Notes: generated from the letters alone by a model not told the origin. A stretch of 64,000 nt of DNA from Legionella wadsworthii DSM 21896 = ATCC 33877 (GCF_000701265.1 NZ_KL370759.1:965631-1029630), one strand, 5' to 3'; positions 17,853 to 28,788 are shown, counted from the first letter of the stretch. Made by a program: numbers and translations.

Positions 17853-18443
17853 TTAAGATGATTTTCTACGTTGCATGATTTGTGAAAAGAATTCAGGTTT
17901 ATTCAATCCCATCGATGCAAAAATTTGTGGTACTCTGTCCCAGGAGCCTTCTTCCTCAATACTCGCAACTATTAATTCAAAACCAGCTTTTTTATCTGCC
18001 TCTAGTCCCCAGCCATTTATAAAACTAAGTCCTCTTAAGCGTTTTGCTTCTATATGACCTAAAGCAATTGCAGCGGATAAATAGGCATGCGCCTCTTCAA
18101 ATAGTTGATTACTTTTTTTCAAATTGGTTTCGCTTTTAAATATACCTTCTTTTTCCAAGTTTTGTCTAAATTTTGCTTCCTCAAGAACGATTTTACCTAG
18201 CTGGTAATTGGCTTCTGCATCATCCAGCGCAGCAGCTGCTCGATAACATTCCATATACATTACACTTGCATAAGGAAATTTTTTATTTCCTTTCAATGAA
18301 TTGTAAATTGATGCCAGTTCAAAATAATGGGCAATTTCTTTTTTGAGCACTTCATCCCCAGGCTGATTGTTTTGCCGGTTTGCTTGGAATGCTTTGATTT
18401 TTTTAGTAATTCTTTTAATTTTCCAACGTTTTAAATAGGCCAT
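17853..18443 (-). CDS. Sel1/TPR-like repeat protein, unknown function
   Basis: A 196-residue cytoplasmic-looking protein, basic at the N-terminus (MAYLKRWKIKRITKKIKAF). Helical segments at about residues 60-165, such as DDAEANYQLGKIVLEEA and GHIEAKRLRGLSFINGWGLE, fit degenerate Sel1-like repeats, usually protein-binding. It is followed after 19 bases by a membrane-protein gene on the upstream side, which suggests one transcript. No precise function can be given. Confidence 0.55.
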   Translation of the reverse strand: MAYLKRWKIKRITKKIKAFQANRQNNQPGDEVLKKEIAHYFELASIYNSLKGNKKFPYASVMYMECYRAAAALDDAEANYQLGKIVLEEAKFRQNLEKEGIFKSETNLKKSNQLFEEAHAYLSAAIALGHIEAKRLRGLSFINGWGLEADKKAGFELIVASIEEEGSWDRVPQIFASMGLNKPEFFSQIMQRRKSS

Positions 18444-18462
18444 ACACTTTCCTACTCTTAAA

Positions 18463-18921
18463 TTATGAGGTTGCTTGAATTAAATATTGTAATAAAAAAA
18501 TTGCAATGACAATAACGATCATTAAACCTAAAATCTTTAAGCCAAAACCAGCAGATTCCTTGATTTCTCGTCCAATGTGTTTCGTAGGAGGAGCTTCTTC
18601 CTCAGTTTCTGGCTTTAATTCTGATTTGTAGAGATTATTATCAATATGGTTCGATACAAAATAAGAAATTAAACCAGTAATGACGCAAGGTACAAAAAAA
18701 ATCAACCAGGTAATAAGCCTGCTCGCTCCGTCAGTATAATTATAGTTATCCTGGAATGAGCTTATAAGATTCAAAACAACGTCAGGAACATTATAATTTA
18801 ATCCCCATGCGAGATAAGGCAATATATATAAACTGAAGAAGAACAACCCCAGGCAAAGGACCAAACAAATCATGCCTAAAATATAAAGCTTGCTGTTACT
18901 ACCAAATCTATCTTGTTCCAT
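18463..18921 (-). CDS. hypothetical membrane protein, three helices
   Basis: A 152-residue protein with predicted membrane helices at about residues 12-36, 63-88 and 126-148. A charged loop (KSELKPETEEEAPPTKHIGRE) lies between the second and third helices. No family was recognised. It sits 19 bases upstream of the Sel1-like gene on the same strand and is divergent from ppsR. Confidence 0.55.
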   Translation of the reverse strand: MEQDRFGSNSKLYILGMICLVLCLGLFFFSLYILPYLAWGLNYNVPDVVLNLISSFQDNYNYTDGASRLITWLIFFVPCVITGLISYFVSNHIDNNLYKSELKPETEEEAPPTKHIGREIKESAGFGLKILGLMIVIVIAIFLLQYLIQATS

Positions 18922-19045
18922 ATTGACCCTAAAAGATCCTTTTCTTTAATTTAAGATAGCAGATGGATTTAAATAAGTACACTTACTGGTGATATTAACT
19001 ATTTCATTTTAAAATGGAATATAAATAATTTTCTTAAGGCAATCC

Positions 19046-19861
19046 ATGAAGCGTTTTGTTTTTATGATATCTGATGGTACAGGAATTACTGCAGAGACTT
19101 TAGGGCATAGTTTAATAACCCAATTTGAAAATACAAATTTTGAACGACATACCATTCCCTATGTGGACTCATTAAAAAAAGCAGAACATGCGCTCCAGCA
19201 GATAAACCAAGCCTTTAATAAACAAGGAGTAAAGCCACTGGTATTTATGACCTTAATTGATCCAGAAATTAGAAATTACATTAAAAAAGCCAACGCTCGA
19301 GTTTTTGATTTATTTAGTACGTTCATAGGTCCTATGGAAGAAGAGTTAAATGAAAAATCCTCTTACACGGTCGGAAAAACACATGGATTAGTAAACAGTA
19401 AATTGTACTTACACCGTCTTGAAGCAATAGATTTTGCATTATCCCATGATGATGGAGTAAGAACCAGAGGCTATGATAAGGCTGATATTATTCTTATTGG
19501 TGTTTCTCGCTGCGGCAAAACACCAAGTTGTTTGTATATGGCCCTTCAATACGGAATTTTAGCTGCAAATTATCCGTTTACAGAGGAAGACATCATAGGT
19601 TTTAAATTACCTGAAATACTAAAGCCTTATAAAAACAAATTATTCGGATTAACTATTGACCCCCATCGATTACAGCAAATAAGAGCTGAACGAAGGCCGA
19701 ACAGTACTTATGCTTCTCCAGAGCAATGCCGTTTGGAAGTAAAAGAAGTGGAGGCCATGTATCAAAAGGAAAAAATTCCTTACATCAATTCGACAAAATA
19801 CTCTATAGAGGAAATATCAACAAAAATACTGGCTGCCTCGGGCATACAACGGAAAATATAA
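19046..19861 (+). CDS. ppsR: phosphoenolpyruvate synthase regulatory protein
   Basis: A 271-residue bifunctional kinase/pyrophosphorylase (DUF299) that inactivates PEP synthase by ADP-dependent threonine phosphorylation and reactivates it by phosphate-dependent dephosphorylation. FMISDGTGITAETLG at residues 6-20 and the P-loop GVSRCGKT at 152-159 are diagnostic. Length matches the family. PEP synthase itself is not in this window. It controls gluconeogenesis from pyruvate, which suits an organism growing mainly on amino acids. Confidence 0.93.
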   Translation: MKRFVFMISDGTGITAETLGHSLITQFENTNFERHTIPYVDSLKKAEHALQQINQAFNKQGVKPLVFMTLIDPEIRNYIKKANARVFDLFSTFIGPMEEELNEKSSYTVGKTHGLVNSKLYLHRLEAIDFALSHDDGVRTRGYDKADIILIGVSRCGKTPSCLYMALQYGILAANYPFTEEDIIGFKLPEILKPYKNKLFGLTIDPHRLQQIRAERRPNSTYASPEQCRLEVKEVEAMYQKEKIPYINSTKYSIEEISTKILAASGIQRKI

Positions 19862-19895
19862 TGTATTGTGATGAACAGGATGGCTTCAACCGAAT

Positions 19896-21341
19896 TTATT
19901 TAGCAACGCTTGGGAAATTCGCATAACAATCATACCGATCGTCATGGGTTAAGAACGTCTTACAGCTTTGGCTTATCGTATGTTGTACTGTTGTGGCATC
20001 TGGAACCAATAGATTTGGTTTTGAATACATTTGCCAAATAGCTACACCGCCACTGTCCTTTTGTTGATCAAGAATAATGTTGACTAACTGATTTGTTAGT
20101 TGTAGTTGACCATTTATATTTCTAGGATAGACAGGTTGATTGACTTCAAAACCAAATAATATCTTTGCTTTTAAGTGATATTTAGCAGGTAAAAAAGTGA
20201 CTTTATCAATATTGTCCACTGTTAAGCTTGGTTTTGTTGTCTTGTCTGCTTTTAACCAATTAAAATAATCGTTCATATATGCTTTAACCTGCCCCGGTAA
20301 ATCCAAAGGCCCATTAAGATACGGCGCACATTGCTCTGGGTTATCCCCACACAAGTCATAGGTCATTAAACCAATGCTCTCAATGCGGGTCATGAGCTCC
20401 TCATCCTTATCTGTAAGATGGTACAACAATCCTTTTAGGTCCCCTTTCCACCAAAGACCTCCTTTCGTATATATTTCAGGATACTTATCTTCTGTGACAA
20501 ATCCTGTTATAGGCCGCGCACCTTCTGCGGGAGCAGAAATGGAAAATTTAAGATATTTCGCGCCAGGATCGTCCATAACCCGATGCAAAATTGCAGCAAT
20601 TTTATCAATAGTTTTTGGCATAACATATGAAGCTCCGGAATTAATCCCATACTTCATTAGATTCTGATAAGTAGGCCCTCCTGAATTCAATATTTTTTTT
20701 GCAATATCTGTGGACCATTCACCACTAGATCCAGGTCCCCATGGAACTGCATACTTATCAGCATGCCAATACTCTTCATAATCAAAGTCAATGCCATCTA
20801 TGCCTAAATCGTTGGCTAGTTTGATTAAATTTGCATACGAGGTTTTTGCTTTGGTTATCTCCTCTTGATCCGTGGGATCTAGAAACCAGTCATAGGGAAC
20901 TTGATTTGTTGCATTTGAGGTAGGACCACAGTCGGCTGCTATTGTAAAATTGCAACTGTAATTCCACCCTCCGACTGAAATAAATGTTTGAATATTTTTA
21001 GACTTTGATAATTTAATGGCGGATTTTAGTGCATTAAATGCCTGTGCACCTTTACCATCATGATCCGTAAAATATCCCAATATACCTGTAGTAGCCAAAT
21101 TTCCAGTTTGATAATCAAGTAAAGTAGGTTTAACAAACGAAAAAATAACGCGGTTAAAATTTGCTTTTTTTATTTTTAGCAAATCACTCACATAATGTTG
21201 CAGCTGTTTTGGGTTATTAAGATACAAATAGACGGCAACAACTTTTTCGTCATCCGTACTGTTGGCATATATAGATGATGCAGGGTAAAAAAAAATGAAT
21301 AGATAAGACAAAACAGAGAAACATATTTGTTTCAAAATCAT
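19896..21341 (-). CDS. secreted GH18 chitinase
   Basis: A 481-residue glycoside hydrolase family 18 enzyme with an N-terminal signal peptide (about residues 1-26). The active-site motif DxxDxDxE is DGIDFDYE at 182-189 with Glu189 as acid/base. SVGGWNYS near 122-129 is the second conserved strand, and IGLMTYDLCGD supplies the Met/Tyr/Asp late motif. No separate chitin-binding domain is apparent. It is convergent with ppsR and would act outside the cell on chitin or other N-acetylglucosamine polymers. Confidence 0.9.
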   Translation of the reverse strand: MILKQICFSVLSYLFIFFYPASSIYANSTDDEKVVAVYLYLNNPKQLQHYVSDLLKIKKANFNRVIFSFVKPTLLDYQTGNLATTGILGYFTDHDGKGAQAFNALKSAIKLSKSKNIQTFISVGGWNYSCNFTIAADCGPTSNATNQVPYDWFLDPTDQEEITKAKTSYANLIKLANDLGIDGIDFDYEEYWHADKYAVPWGPGSSGEWSTDIAKKILNSGGPTYQNLMKYGINSGASYVMPKTIDKIAAILHRVMDDPGAKYLKFSISAPAEGARPITGFVTEDKYPEIYTKGGLWWKGDLKGLLYHLTDKDEELMTRIESIGLMTYDLCGDNPEQCAPYLNGPLDLPGQVKAYMNDYFNWLKADKTTKPSLTVDNIDKVTFLPAKYHLKAKILFGFEVNQPVYPRNINGQLQLTNQLVNIILDQQKDSGGVAIWQMYSKPNLLVPDATTVQHTISQSCKTFLTHDDRYDCYANFPSVAK

Positions 21342-21448
21342 TGCTTCTCCCTTGCTTTATATCTACCTGATTAAATTATATACATTTAATGGCGATAAGC
21401 AAACCACTTAAAGTAACGTGTTGAATATAATAATATGTTTTCTGAATA

Positions 21449-21476
21449 AAGTCCCGATGCATGATCATCAGGACTT
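21449..21476 (-). terminator. terminator of the prp operon
   Basis: Arms AAGTCC and GGACTT with inner GATG/CATC. Read on the minus strand the hairpin is followed by TTTATTC. It lies about 30 bases after the prpD stop. Confidence 0.7.
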
Positions 21477-21506
21477 CAGTACGTAGAAGATATATAAAAA
21501 AGAAAT

Positions 21507-22955
21507 TTAGGGCACAACCCACATCGACATGAAATCATCTACTTTCATGGTTGCCAGTGTATTTGTATCACTCATTGCCTGCATAATCCGCTCTACTCTA
21601 TCAGCAGAAAATCGTGTGTTCAGGTTCTTTTCAAATTTTGACAACAAGACAGGAATACCTTCGTCACGTCGTCGTTTATGCCCTATGGGATATTCGACCG
21701 TAATTAATTCGCTTTCCGTGCCATCTTTGAAAATTATTCTAATACTGTTCGCAATGGATCGTTTTTCGGGATCGTGATATTCACGAGAAAAACGTTCGTT
21801 TTCTGTCACATGCATTTTTTCTCGCAATGCATCTATTCTCGGATCTGCTGCGACATCATTTTCATAATGTTCTGCTTTTAAATCACCATATAATAAACCG
21901 ATTGCCACCATATACTGAAGACAATGATCTCTATCAGCTGGATTATGCAGCACCCCTTGCTTGCTAATAATGCGAATGGCCGATTCATGCGTCACTATAT
22001 CTATGCGTGTGATTTCATCAAATCTTTGTTCTACAATAGGATGAAGCAAAACCGCACATTCAACAGCGGTTTGCGCATGAAATTCAGCAGGATAAGATAA
22101 TTTAAATAAAACATTTTCCATAACATAACTGCCGTATGGACGTTGAAATTGAAATATTTTTTTATCAAAAAGGACATCATAGAACCCCCAAGTGGGAACG
22201 CTTAATGCACTGGGATAACCCATTTCCCCGGTTTGAGCAATCAATGCCAAGCGAACGGCCCTGGCGGTAGCGTCTCCTGCGGCCCATGATTTCCTTGAAC
22301 CAGCATTAGGTGCATGCCTATAGGTTCTTAGACTTTGGCCATCTACAAAAACTTGAGATAAAGTTCTTAACATCATGTCCCTATTTGCGCCAAAGAGTTG
22401 TGCTGCAACAGCTGCACTGGCGACTTTGACTAGAAAGACATGATCCAATCCAACACGATTAAAGCTATTTTCCAAGGCCAAACAACCTTGTATTTCATGT
22501 GCTTTTATCATGGCAGTTAAGACATCCTGCATCAAAATTGGCGCAGTCCCCTTCTTGCAGTTTTGGCGGCACATATAATCAGCAACTGCAAGAATGGCGC
22601 CCAGGTTATCTGAAGGATGCCCCCACTCTGCCGCAAGCCATGTGTCATTAAAATCGAGCCATCGTATCATAGCACCAATATTGAAAGCTGCCTGTACAGG
22701 ATCCAGTTCAAATCGTGTTCCAGGAACTCGGGCTCCACCGCTGAGAATTGCTCCAGGAACCACTGGACCTAAAAGTTTAGTACATTCATTAAAATTCAAA
22801 GCCAAAATGCCACACCCCAGTGTATCCATAAGGCATAAACGTGCTGTCTCATAAGCTAAAGCGCTATCAATTGTTTTGCTGAGCACATAATCAGCAATAT
22901 CAATCATAACCTGGTCATAGTCAGGTTTAATGTTGTCTTCTACATAACTGTGCAT
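21507..22955 (-). CDS. prpD: 2-methylcitrate dehydratase
   Basis: A 482-residue MmgE/PrpD family enzyme that dehydrates 2-methylcitrate to 2-methylaconitate in the methylcitrate cycle, which oxidises propionyl-CoA to pyruvate. Typical segments are [12 protein letters not shown] near residue 45 and [19 protein letters not shown] near 94-112, together with [18 protein letters not shown]. Third gene of prpB-prpC-prpD, 60 bases after prpC. A PrpD is used here; no acnD/prpF pair is seen. Confidence 0.95.
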   Translation of the reverse strand: MHSYVEDNIKPDYDQVMIDIADYVLSKTIDSALAYETARLCLMDTLGCGILALNFNECTKLLGPVVPGAILSGGARVPGTRFELDPVQAAFNIGAMIRWLDFNDTWLAAEWGHPSDNLGAILAVADYMCRQNCKKGTAPILMQDVLTAMIKAHEIQGCLALENSFNRVGLDHVFLVKVASAAVAAQLFGANRDMMLRTLSQVFVDGQSLRTYRHAPNAGSRKSWAAGDATARAVRLALIAQTGEMGYPSALSVPTWGFYDVLFDKKIFQFQRPYGSYVMENVLFKLSYPAEFHAQTAVECAVLLHPIVEQRFDEITRIDIVTHESAIRIISKQGVLHNPADRDHCLQYMVAIGLLYGDLKAEHYENDVAADPRIDALREKMHVTENERFSREYHDPEKRSIANSIRIIFKDGTESELITVEYPIGHKRRRDEGIPVLLSKFEKNLNTRFSADRVERIMQAMSDTNTLATMKVDDFMSMWVVP

Positions 22956-23015
22956 TATAACCTCTATTTAATCATTTATTATTTATTCATTCATCCAAAG
23001 TACTGACGATGAATA

Positions 23016-24134
23016 CTACCCTCTTGATTCAATCGGAGTGAATTTTTGAGGCTCAGGTCCAGTATATTCAGATGTAGGCCTTATTAATTTATTGTTCGCT
23101 CTTTGCTCAAATACATGAGCTGACCACCCGGTAATACGCGACATAACAAAAACTGGTGTAAATAGAAAAGTGGGGATTCCACAATAGTGGTATGCTGACG
23201 CACTATAGAAATCCAAGTTAGGAAATAATTTCTTTTCCTTCCACATGACCTCTTCAATTCGTTCTGATACGTGATAAAGCAGAAGATCATTTTTTTCCTC
23301 ACCCAAACGAAAAGACCATTTTTTAATAATGTCGGAGCGTGGATCACTGGTTGTGTAAACACGATGACCAAATCCCATAATCAATTTTTTATTATCCAGC
23401 ATTTTCTTTAATTCCGTTTCGGCTTGCTCGGGACTATTGAACCCTTCTATAAGTTCCATTGCCGCCTCGTTCGCCCCTCCATGCAAAGGTCCTCGTAAGG
23501 TTCCAATAGCACTTGTTATTGCAGAATAAAAATCAGCCAGTGTTGCGGCAGTAACTCGTGCAGCAAACGTAGAAGCGTTGAATTCATGCTCTGCATAGAG
23601 AATCAAAGACACATTCATCATCTGAGCCTCTAATTTACTTGGCTTTCGTCCATGTAACAAAGATAGAAAATGAGCGCCAGTGGTCTCTTCATCGCTCAAA
23701 CCAGAAATGTCTTTATTATGAAAATGCCAAGCATACCAGTAGCACATCATTCCAGGGAATAAGGCAATTAATCGGTTACCGATATCATATTGTTGTGAGA
23801 AATTTTCTTCAGGCTCAATAGTACCCAAGAAAGAACAGCCAGTTCTCAATACATCCATTGGATGGGTATCTTTAGGAATTAGTTGAAGCACTGTTTTTAA
23901 CGAACTCGGCAGTTCTCTGAGCCCAACCAGTTTTTTTGTATATTCGTCCAACTCTTTTTGAGTGGGTAACTTCCCATAAAGTAATAAATAGGCTACTTCT
24001 TCAAATGTCGCATTTTCTGCCAAATCATCGATTGAATAACCTCTGTAATTTAAACCTTTTCCTGCTAGCCCAACTGTACATATTGCTGACTGTCCAGCAA
24101 CAACACCGGCTAAACCACCGCTTTTAGCGCTCAT
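23016..24134 (-). CDS. prpC: 2-methylcitrate synthase
   Basis: A 372-residue citrate-synthase-fold enzyme condensing propionyl-CoA with oxaloacetate. [17 protein letters not shown] and [10 protein letters not shown] near the N-terminus are typical of the PrpC branch. Catalytic histidines lie in [12 protein letters not shown] and [15 protein letters not shown]; the aspartate is in [10 protein letters not shown]. It is shorter than citrate synthases GltA (about 430). It overlaps the end of prpB by 11 bases, so translation is coupled. Confidence 0.95.
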   Translation of the reverse strand: MSAKSGGLAGVVAGQSAICTVGLAGKGLNYRGYSIDDLAENATFEEVAYLLLYGKLPTQKELDEYTKKLVGLRELPSSLKTVLQLIPKDTHPMDVLRTGCSFLGTIEPEENFSQQYDIGNRLIALFPGMMCYWYAWHFHNKDISGLSDEETTGAHFLSLLHGRKPSKLEAQMMNVSLILYAEHEFNASTFAARVTAATLADFYSAITSAIGTLRGPLHGGANEAAMELIEGFNSPEQAETELKKMLDNKKLIMGFGHRVYTTSDPRSDIIKKWSFRLGEEKNDLLLYHVSERIEEVMWKEKKLFPNLDFYSASAYHYCGIPTFLFTPVFVMSRITGWSAHVFEQRANNKLIRPTSEYTGPEPQKFTPIESRG

Positions 24135-25008
24135 TTTCTTCCTCCATCAATTGGTCTAGTTTTTCTTCGTATTGATAATAACCAAGTACCTCATATAATT
24201 CTTCCCTGGTTTGCATTTTATCGAGAATAGATTTTTGTGTACCATGATGCAGAATAACCTGGTAGGTTTCTAATGTTGCCTGTGACATTGCTCTGAATGC
24301 ACTTAATGGATATAGAATCAAAGATACACCTGCCTGGCTTAGTTCCTCTCGATTAAATAAAGGGGTTTTTCCAAATTCTGTAATATTAGCAAGAACTGGG
24401 ACCTGAATGGACTTGGTAAATGTTTGATACTCCTCTAAACGAGTCATTGCTTCGGGAAATATCATATCAGCCCCTAACTCGATGCAATATAATGCCCTTT
24501 CGATTGCAGCACTCATTCCCTCGACAGCATAAGAATCGGTTCTAGCCATAATGACAAAATCCGGATCAAGACGTGCATCAACTGCAGCTTTAATGCGGTC
24601 CCCCATTTCTTTTATTGAAACAATGGCTTTATTGGGTCTATGCCCACATCGTTTGGCCAGCACCTGATCTTCAATATGAATGGCGGCGACTCCTGTTTTC
24701 TCCATAAGTTTTACTGTTCTGGCAATATTAAATGCATGCCCCCATCCGGTATCTACATCTACGAGAAGAGGTAAAGAACAAGCTTCAGTTATTCTGCGTG
24801 CATCCTCAAGAACTTGCGATAAATTGGTCATACCGAGATCGGGTATTCCATAAGAAGCATTTGCCACCCCGGCTCCAGAGAGATAGATTGCTTTAGCCCC
24901 AGCAAATTGCGCCAGCATAGCAGAATAAGCATTTATGGTTCCTAAAATAGGTAGCGGTTTGTTTTCATTGATTATATTTTTGAAGGTTTTGCCCATGGAT
25001 TCTACCAT
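24124..25008 (-). CDS. prpB: methylisocitrate lyase
   Basis: A 294-residue member of the ICL/PEP mutase family, cleaving 2-methylisocitrate to pyruvate and succinate. DVDTGWGHA (metal and substrate site) and the active-site loop LAKRCGHRP, equivalent to KKCGH, are present. First gene of the operon. The first ATG is chosen since AAGGAG lies about 9 bases upstream. An inverted repeat at 25069-25087 could be its operator. No prpR regulator is seen nearby. Confidence 0.95.
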   Translation of the reverse strand: MVESMGKTFKNIINENKPLPILGTINAYSAMLAQFAGAKAIYLSGAGVANASYGIPDLGMTNLSQVLEDARRITEACSLPLLVDVDTGWGHAFNIARTVKLMEKTGVAAIHIEDQVLAKRCGHRPNKAIVSIKEMGDRIKAAVDARLDPDFVIMARTDSYAVEGMSAAIERALYCIELGADMIFPEAMTRLEEYQTFTKSIQVPVLANITEFGKTPLFNREELSQAGVSLILYPLSAFRAMSQATLETYQVILHHGTQKSILDKMQTREELYEVLGYYQYEEKLDQLMEEENER

Positions 25009-25068
25009 TAGCTGTCACTCCTTGATCTTAATTGATATTAATCCTTGTAGTGTGACGTAAAATACTGT

Positions 25069-25087
25069 TCCTGATATCGACTCAGGA
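25069..25087. repeat. inverted repeat upstream of prpB
   Basis: TCCTGA and TCAGGA around 7 bases, in the 131-base gap between mnmC and prpB. The position, about 60 bases before the prpB ATG, fits an operator. A weak mnmC terminator is possible too, as TATTTT follows on the minus strand. Confidence 0.4.
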
Positions 25088-25139
25088 TTTTACAATGCCA
25101 ACTACAGGTTTAGTATTATGCTCTAATGAGAATTCCATC

Positions 25140-27152
25140 TCAATCGATTTTAATCTCACTACGGATTATATTTTTTCTTAAAAATCGAGCAGGAGATAAA
25201 GCATAATGCAAATTTCTAGGCAAACAACTGATTTCATGATTGATCATTGAAGCAAGCCATTCTGCACATAATGGGATGGTCGTTAGACCTCGTGAGCCAA
25301 AACCTGCACAGGCATAAAGACCAGGATAATACGGCCCAGCTTGCGCTATCCAACGTTTGGCATTCGTTTCTAACCCTATGAATTGATTTACAAATTTTGA
25401 TGGCTCTGCAATTTGGCCGACAAGGGGGAGATAATCAGGTGTTGATGCCCTAACTCCAGCCCAATGGTTTACTACCTTATCAGACCATAAAACTTCTGGA
25501 GCCAGTTGCTTTAACTTAGCCAAATTTTTCAAATCATCCAGATGTTTGGTTTTAGATTCCGATGTTTTTAATTCGAAAGTAGCTCCTACCATGTGATGTC
25601 CTTGATTTGCAGGAAGCACATGTCCATCGCCACAAATGGGTAATTTTAAACGTTCACTTTGATCGGTTACGGGAACGGTTGTCATTTGACCGCGTATGGG
25701 TTTAACAGGCAAATATTGGGTTTCATCGAATGAGTTGATTTTAGGACCATTAGCCAAAATAAGTACGTTCGTTTCTATACCATTTACTATCCATTGATTT
25801 TCATAATTCAATTGATTTACTGAAGTTTGTGTTCTTACAGAAATTCCCTCTCGATTTATTAAAAATTTGCATAATTCTGGTGAATTAATCCAACCAGATA
25901 GAGGAAGAAACAAACCGGACATGGCGATGGGCAATCCTGCTAGTTTTGATGCTTGTTCAGGGTCTACAAGCAAACCCAACTCAGGATAATGATCTAACCA
26001 TTGTTGCAAACTCCCCTGATTGGCTATTTCTTTATCCGAATAGGAAAGCAATAATGAACCGCAGAGTTGGCCAATATTTCTCTTGTCTAAAATATTTTTA
26101 TAAGTTCGTGCAGCAAATAAATAAGCGCTTAACATAAATTGAGTTAAAGGTGAATTGTAAGCAGAAAGTTTCGGAAACAAGACTGCTTGCTGATTCGCAG
26201 AACCGGCACAACCCACCTGGTTTAACTCTTCAAGAATAGTGATTTTCCACCCTCTCTTATTGAGTGCATAAGCTGTAAAACAACCTGCCAAACCACCTCC
26301 TACTATAACAGCGGTTTGGTTATATTTTTTTCCAGATGTTCCAATATGCCAAGGTGTATGGCGTTTGCCTGCATTTTGGATGTTTTTTTTTGTAAACCGG
26401 GCACAAATCATATGGCGCTTGGCTCCAAAACCCTTTCTTTTTTCAACAGTAAATCCATTCTGGGTTAAACTGTTTCTTACGGATCCTGCAGCAGAATATG
26501 TCGCTAGAGTAGTCTTGTCTTCTTTAGATAACATAGCAATTACTTTAACCAATGCTTCAGACCACATGCTCTTATTTTTAGATGGTGAGAATCCATCTAG
26601 AAACCAGGCATCAATAAATGCGGTTCTAAGCTGACTTTCAAGATTTGATTCCCCGCAAATTAACAGTTGTTCATAGCAATCTAATACATCACCCAGCATT
26701 AATGTTAAAGATATCCTGCCCTCACAAAATGACAGATGATGGAAGCCAGGAGTCAATACTGGATAATTTTCTATTAGTTGTTGTGCTTCTACTTTTAATT
26801 GAGGCCAGAAACTAAGACTTTTAATTAAATCATCAAGCGATAGAGGATGTTTTTCGCAAGAAATAAAATGTAATTGACTGGATTTAGGGGCATATTGTTC
26901 CCATAAACGCCATACAACTAGAAAATTTAAACCTATTCCGAAACCTGTTTCCGCTATGGTGAATTTTGTTGGTTCATCCAAAGGCAATAATTGCCAGCGT
27001 TTGATGAGATCATTCCCACCTACAAATACGTAAAGGGCTTGATCTACTCCCCCATCTGAGGAATGGTAAATATCCTGATACTGCTTAGAAAATGGGAGGT
27101 TATCATGCCAAATCAACTCTGCCTTTTTTATAGGTACAAAAAAGTTACTCAC
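25140..27152 (-). CDS. mnmC: bifunctional tRNA mnm5s2U biosynthesis protein
   Basis: A 670-residue fusion that finishes the wobble modification mnm5s2U34 in tRNAs for Lys, Glu and Gln. The N-terminal methyltransferase (residues about 1-245) has the SAM motif AETGFGIGLNF. The C-terminal FAD-dependent demodifying domain (about 270-660) has VIVGGGLAGCFTAYAL and the late GFGSRGLTTIPLCAEWLA. Length equals that of E. coli MnmC (about 668). It overlaps the end of the upstream peptide-family transporter gene by eight bases. Confidence 0.95.
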   Translation of the reverse strand: MSNFFVPIKKAELIWHDNLPFSKQYQDIYHSSDGGVDQALYVFVGGNDLIKRWQLLPLDEPTKFTIAETGFGIGLNFLVVWRLWEQYAPKSSQLHFISCEKHPLSLDDLIKSLSFWPQLKVEAQQLIENYPVLTPGFHHLSFCEGRISLTLMLGDVLDCYEQLLICGESNLESQLRTAFIDAWFLDGFSPSKNKSMWSEALVKVIAMLSKEDKTTLATYSAAGSVRNSLTQNGFTVEKRKGFGAKRHMICARFTKKNIQNAGKRHTPWHIGTSGKKYNQTAVIVGGGLAGCFTAYALNKRGWKITILEELNQVGCAGSANQQAVLFPKLSAYNSPLTQFMLSAYLFAARTYKNILDKRNIGQLCGSLLLSYSDKEIANQGSLQQWLDHYPELGLLVDPEQASKLAGLPIAMSGLFLPLSGWINSPELCKFLINREGISVRTQTSVNQLNYENQWIVNGIETNVLILANGPKINSFDETQYLPVKPIRGQMTTVPVTDQSERLKLPICGDGHVLPANQGHHMVGATFELKTSESKTKHLDDLKNLAKLKQLAPEVLWSDKVVNHWAGVRASTPDYLPLVGQIAEPSKFVNQFIGLETNAKRWIAQAGPYYPGLYACAGFGSRGLTTIPLCAEWLASMINHEISCLPRNLHYALSPARFLRKNIIRSEIKID

Positions 27153-28671
27153 ATGCTACCACTCGATTCGTAGCCATCCGCTTGGCTTCTTGTACTTCAT
27201 GTAACTTTTTTTCATGAATAAGCTCCCTCAGTTTTGGAACCAGAATGAAAAGAATTACTGAAGAAATTATTGCAAATAAGCCTAATAATAAAAATACCTG
27301 GCTATATCCACTATTTGTCACTAAAGGTGACACACTCTCTTGTCCTTTAATCATTAAATTAGAGCTGTAGCTGGAGAGTGTTGCTCCCACACCTGTATTC
27401 AACATCCACATCCCCATCATAATACCCTGCAGTGATGGCGGAGCCAAATACCCAATCATAGCATACCCAATGGGCGATATTAAAAGCTCACCAATACTTT
27501 GCAAAATATAACTCATGAGAATCCAACTGGGATTTACTAAACCTTCATAGTTCGCATAAGTAATTCCAATAGGTAGGATTACGAAGGCAATTCCAATAAA
27601 AAACAACGCCAAGGCGAATTGAGTAGGAATATTCACCTGAACTCCATTTTTTCGCATTTTATGTAGCATTATTCCTAACAAAGGACCTCCTATCACAATG
27701 GCCACTGTATTAATATTTTGGAACCATTGAGGAGGGATAACCCAGTGACCAAAATCACGCTGAACATTGTGATCAATAAACACAGTAAGGCCCATAGGAG
27801 CAATTTGATAAAGCATCCAGAACACGGTTCCTACTATCATAAACGCTGCAAAGGCTACTATTTTATTTCTTGCCTCTCTGGTTTCTTGTTGTCTTGCTAA
27901 ATATAAAATAAAGCCTAACATGATGATACCTGTCATGATCACCAGTTTATTAGCCCAGTCAGCATATTGGAGTAGCTGGCTTAAAAATATAGGGAGCACT
28001 AATATGAAAAACACACCTGTCAATGCAGCCCTTTTCTGGGAGTTTTTATCTTTTTTTGAAAAAATGGTATCTTTATCCGACAATTGCTGCCAACAATATA
28101 GGCAAATAATCAACGCAATCAAATTACCCAAACTACTAAGTAGAAAAAGACGCTCATAATTTTGCGTCAATTGAAATATGCCACTTAAGCTGAAACCGAC
28201 AAAAAAACCGATATTCATTCCGGCATAATTCATGAGAAATGCAGTTTCTCTCCTTGTATCTTCAGGAGCAAATCGTTGAGTTAACATACAGTTTAAACAA
28301 GTTACATTTAAACCAGATCCCGTTAAGAAAGCAGCCAGTCCATAATATAAAAAGGAGACTTCCCCAAAGGACAATAGAATACACCCGATAGTTTGAGCTA
28401 TCATTCCTGCACAAAATAAAGCACGATTTGAGAGTAAACGTCCTCCCCAAAAGCCTCCCAGCAAATGCAGTCCAAAATTAAAAGCAATAAAAACCCCCAT
28501 AATACTGTTGGCTGAGCTTATTTGGATTCCTAGGCGGCCCTCCATGTATAAAACAAGCGTTGAATAAAGCACACTAAAGCTTAAGGTGGATACGATCTGA
28601 ATAAAAAAAAGAGGTATAATTCCTTGAGGCATCGAATGTAGGAATTCCTTTTTGTTTGTCCTTATCGACAT
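27145..28671 (-). CDS. peptide MFS transporter (POT family)
   Basis: A 508-residue inner-membrane carrier resembling proton-dependent oligopeptide transporters, with about 14 hydrophobic segments. The start at 28671 is chosen because AAGGAAG lies seven bases upstream; a neighbouring ATG at 28674 and an open frame to 28725 are alternatives. The first helix lacks the ExxER proton-coupling motif: the equivalent reads QIVST. The second region reads GGFWGGRLLSNR instead of the common GGxxADxxxG. Substrate specificity or coupling may therefore differ from typical di/tripeptide importers. It overlaps mnmC. Confidence 0.85.
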   Translation of the reverse strand: MSIRTNKKEFLHSMPQGIIPLFFIQIVSTLSFSVLYSTLVLYMEGRLGIQISSANSIMGVFIAFNFGLHLLGGFWGGRLLSNRALFCAGMIAQTIGCILLSFGEVSFLYYGLAAFLTGSGLNVTCLNCMLTQRFAPEDTRRETAFLMNYAGMNIGFFVGFSLSGIFQLTQNYERLFLLSSLGNLIALIICLYCWQQLSDKDTIFSKKDKNSQKRAALTGVFFILVLPIFLSQLLQYADWANKLVIMTGIIMLGFILYLARQQETREARNKIVAFAAFMIVGTVFWMLYQIAPMGLTVFIDHNVQRDFGHWVIPPQWFQNINTVAIVIGGPLLGIMLHKMRKNGVQVNIPTQFALALFFIGIAFVILPIGITYANYEGLVNPSWILMSYILQSIGELLISPIGYAMIGYLAPPSLQGIMMGMWMLNTGVGATLSSYSSNLMIKGQESVSPLVTNSGYSQVFLLLGLFAIISSVILFILVPKLRELIHEKKLHEVQEAKRMATNRVVACE

Positions 28672-28788
28672 CATACGACTTCCTTGTAAAAGAACGTTTT
28701 TGACTATGACATGTGAAAAAAACACTGTCTAGAGGGTAGTAAAAATAAATTTTTTAATTGTTTATTTTCAAGAACTTACATTAAAAAT

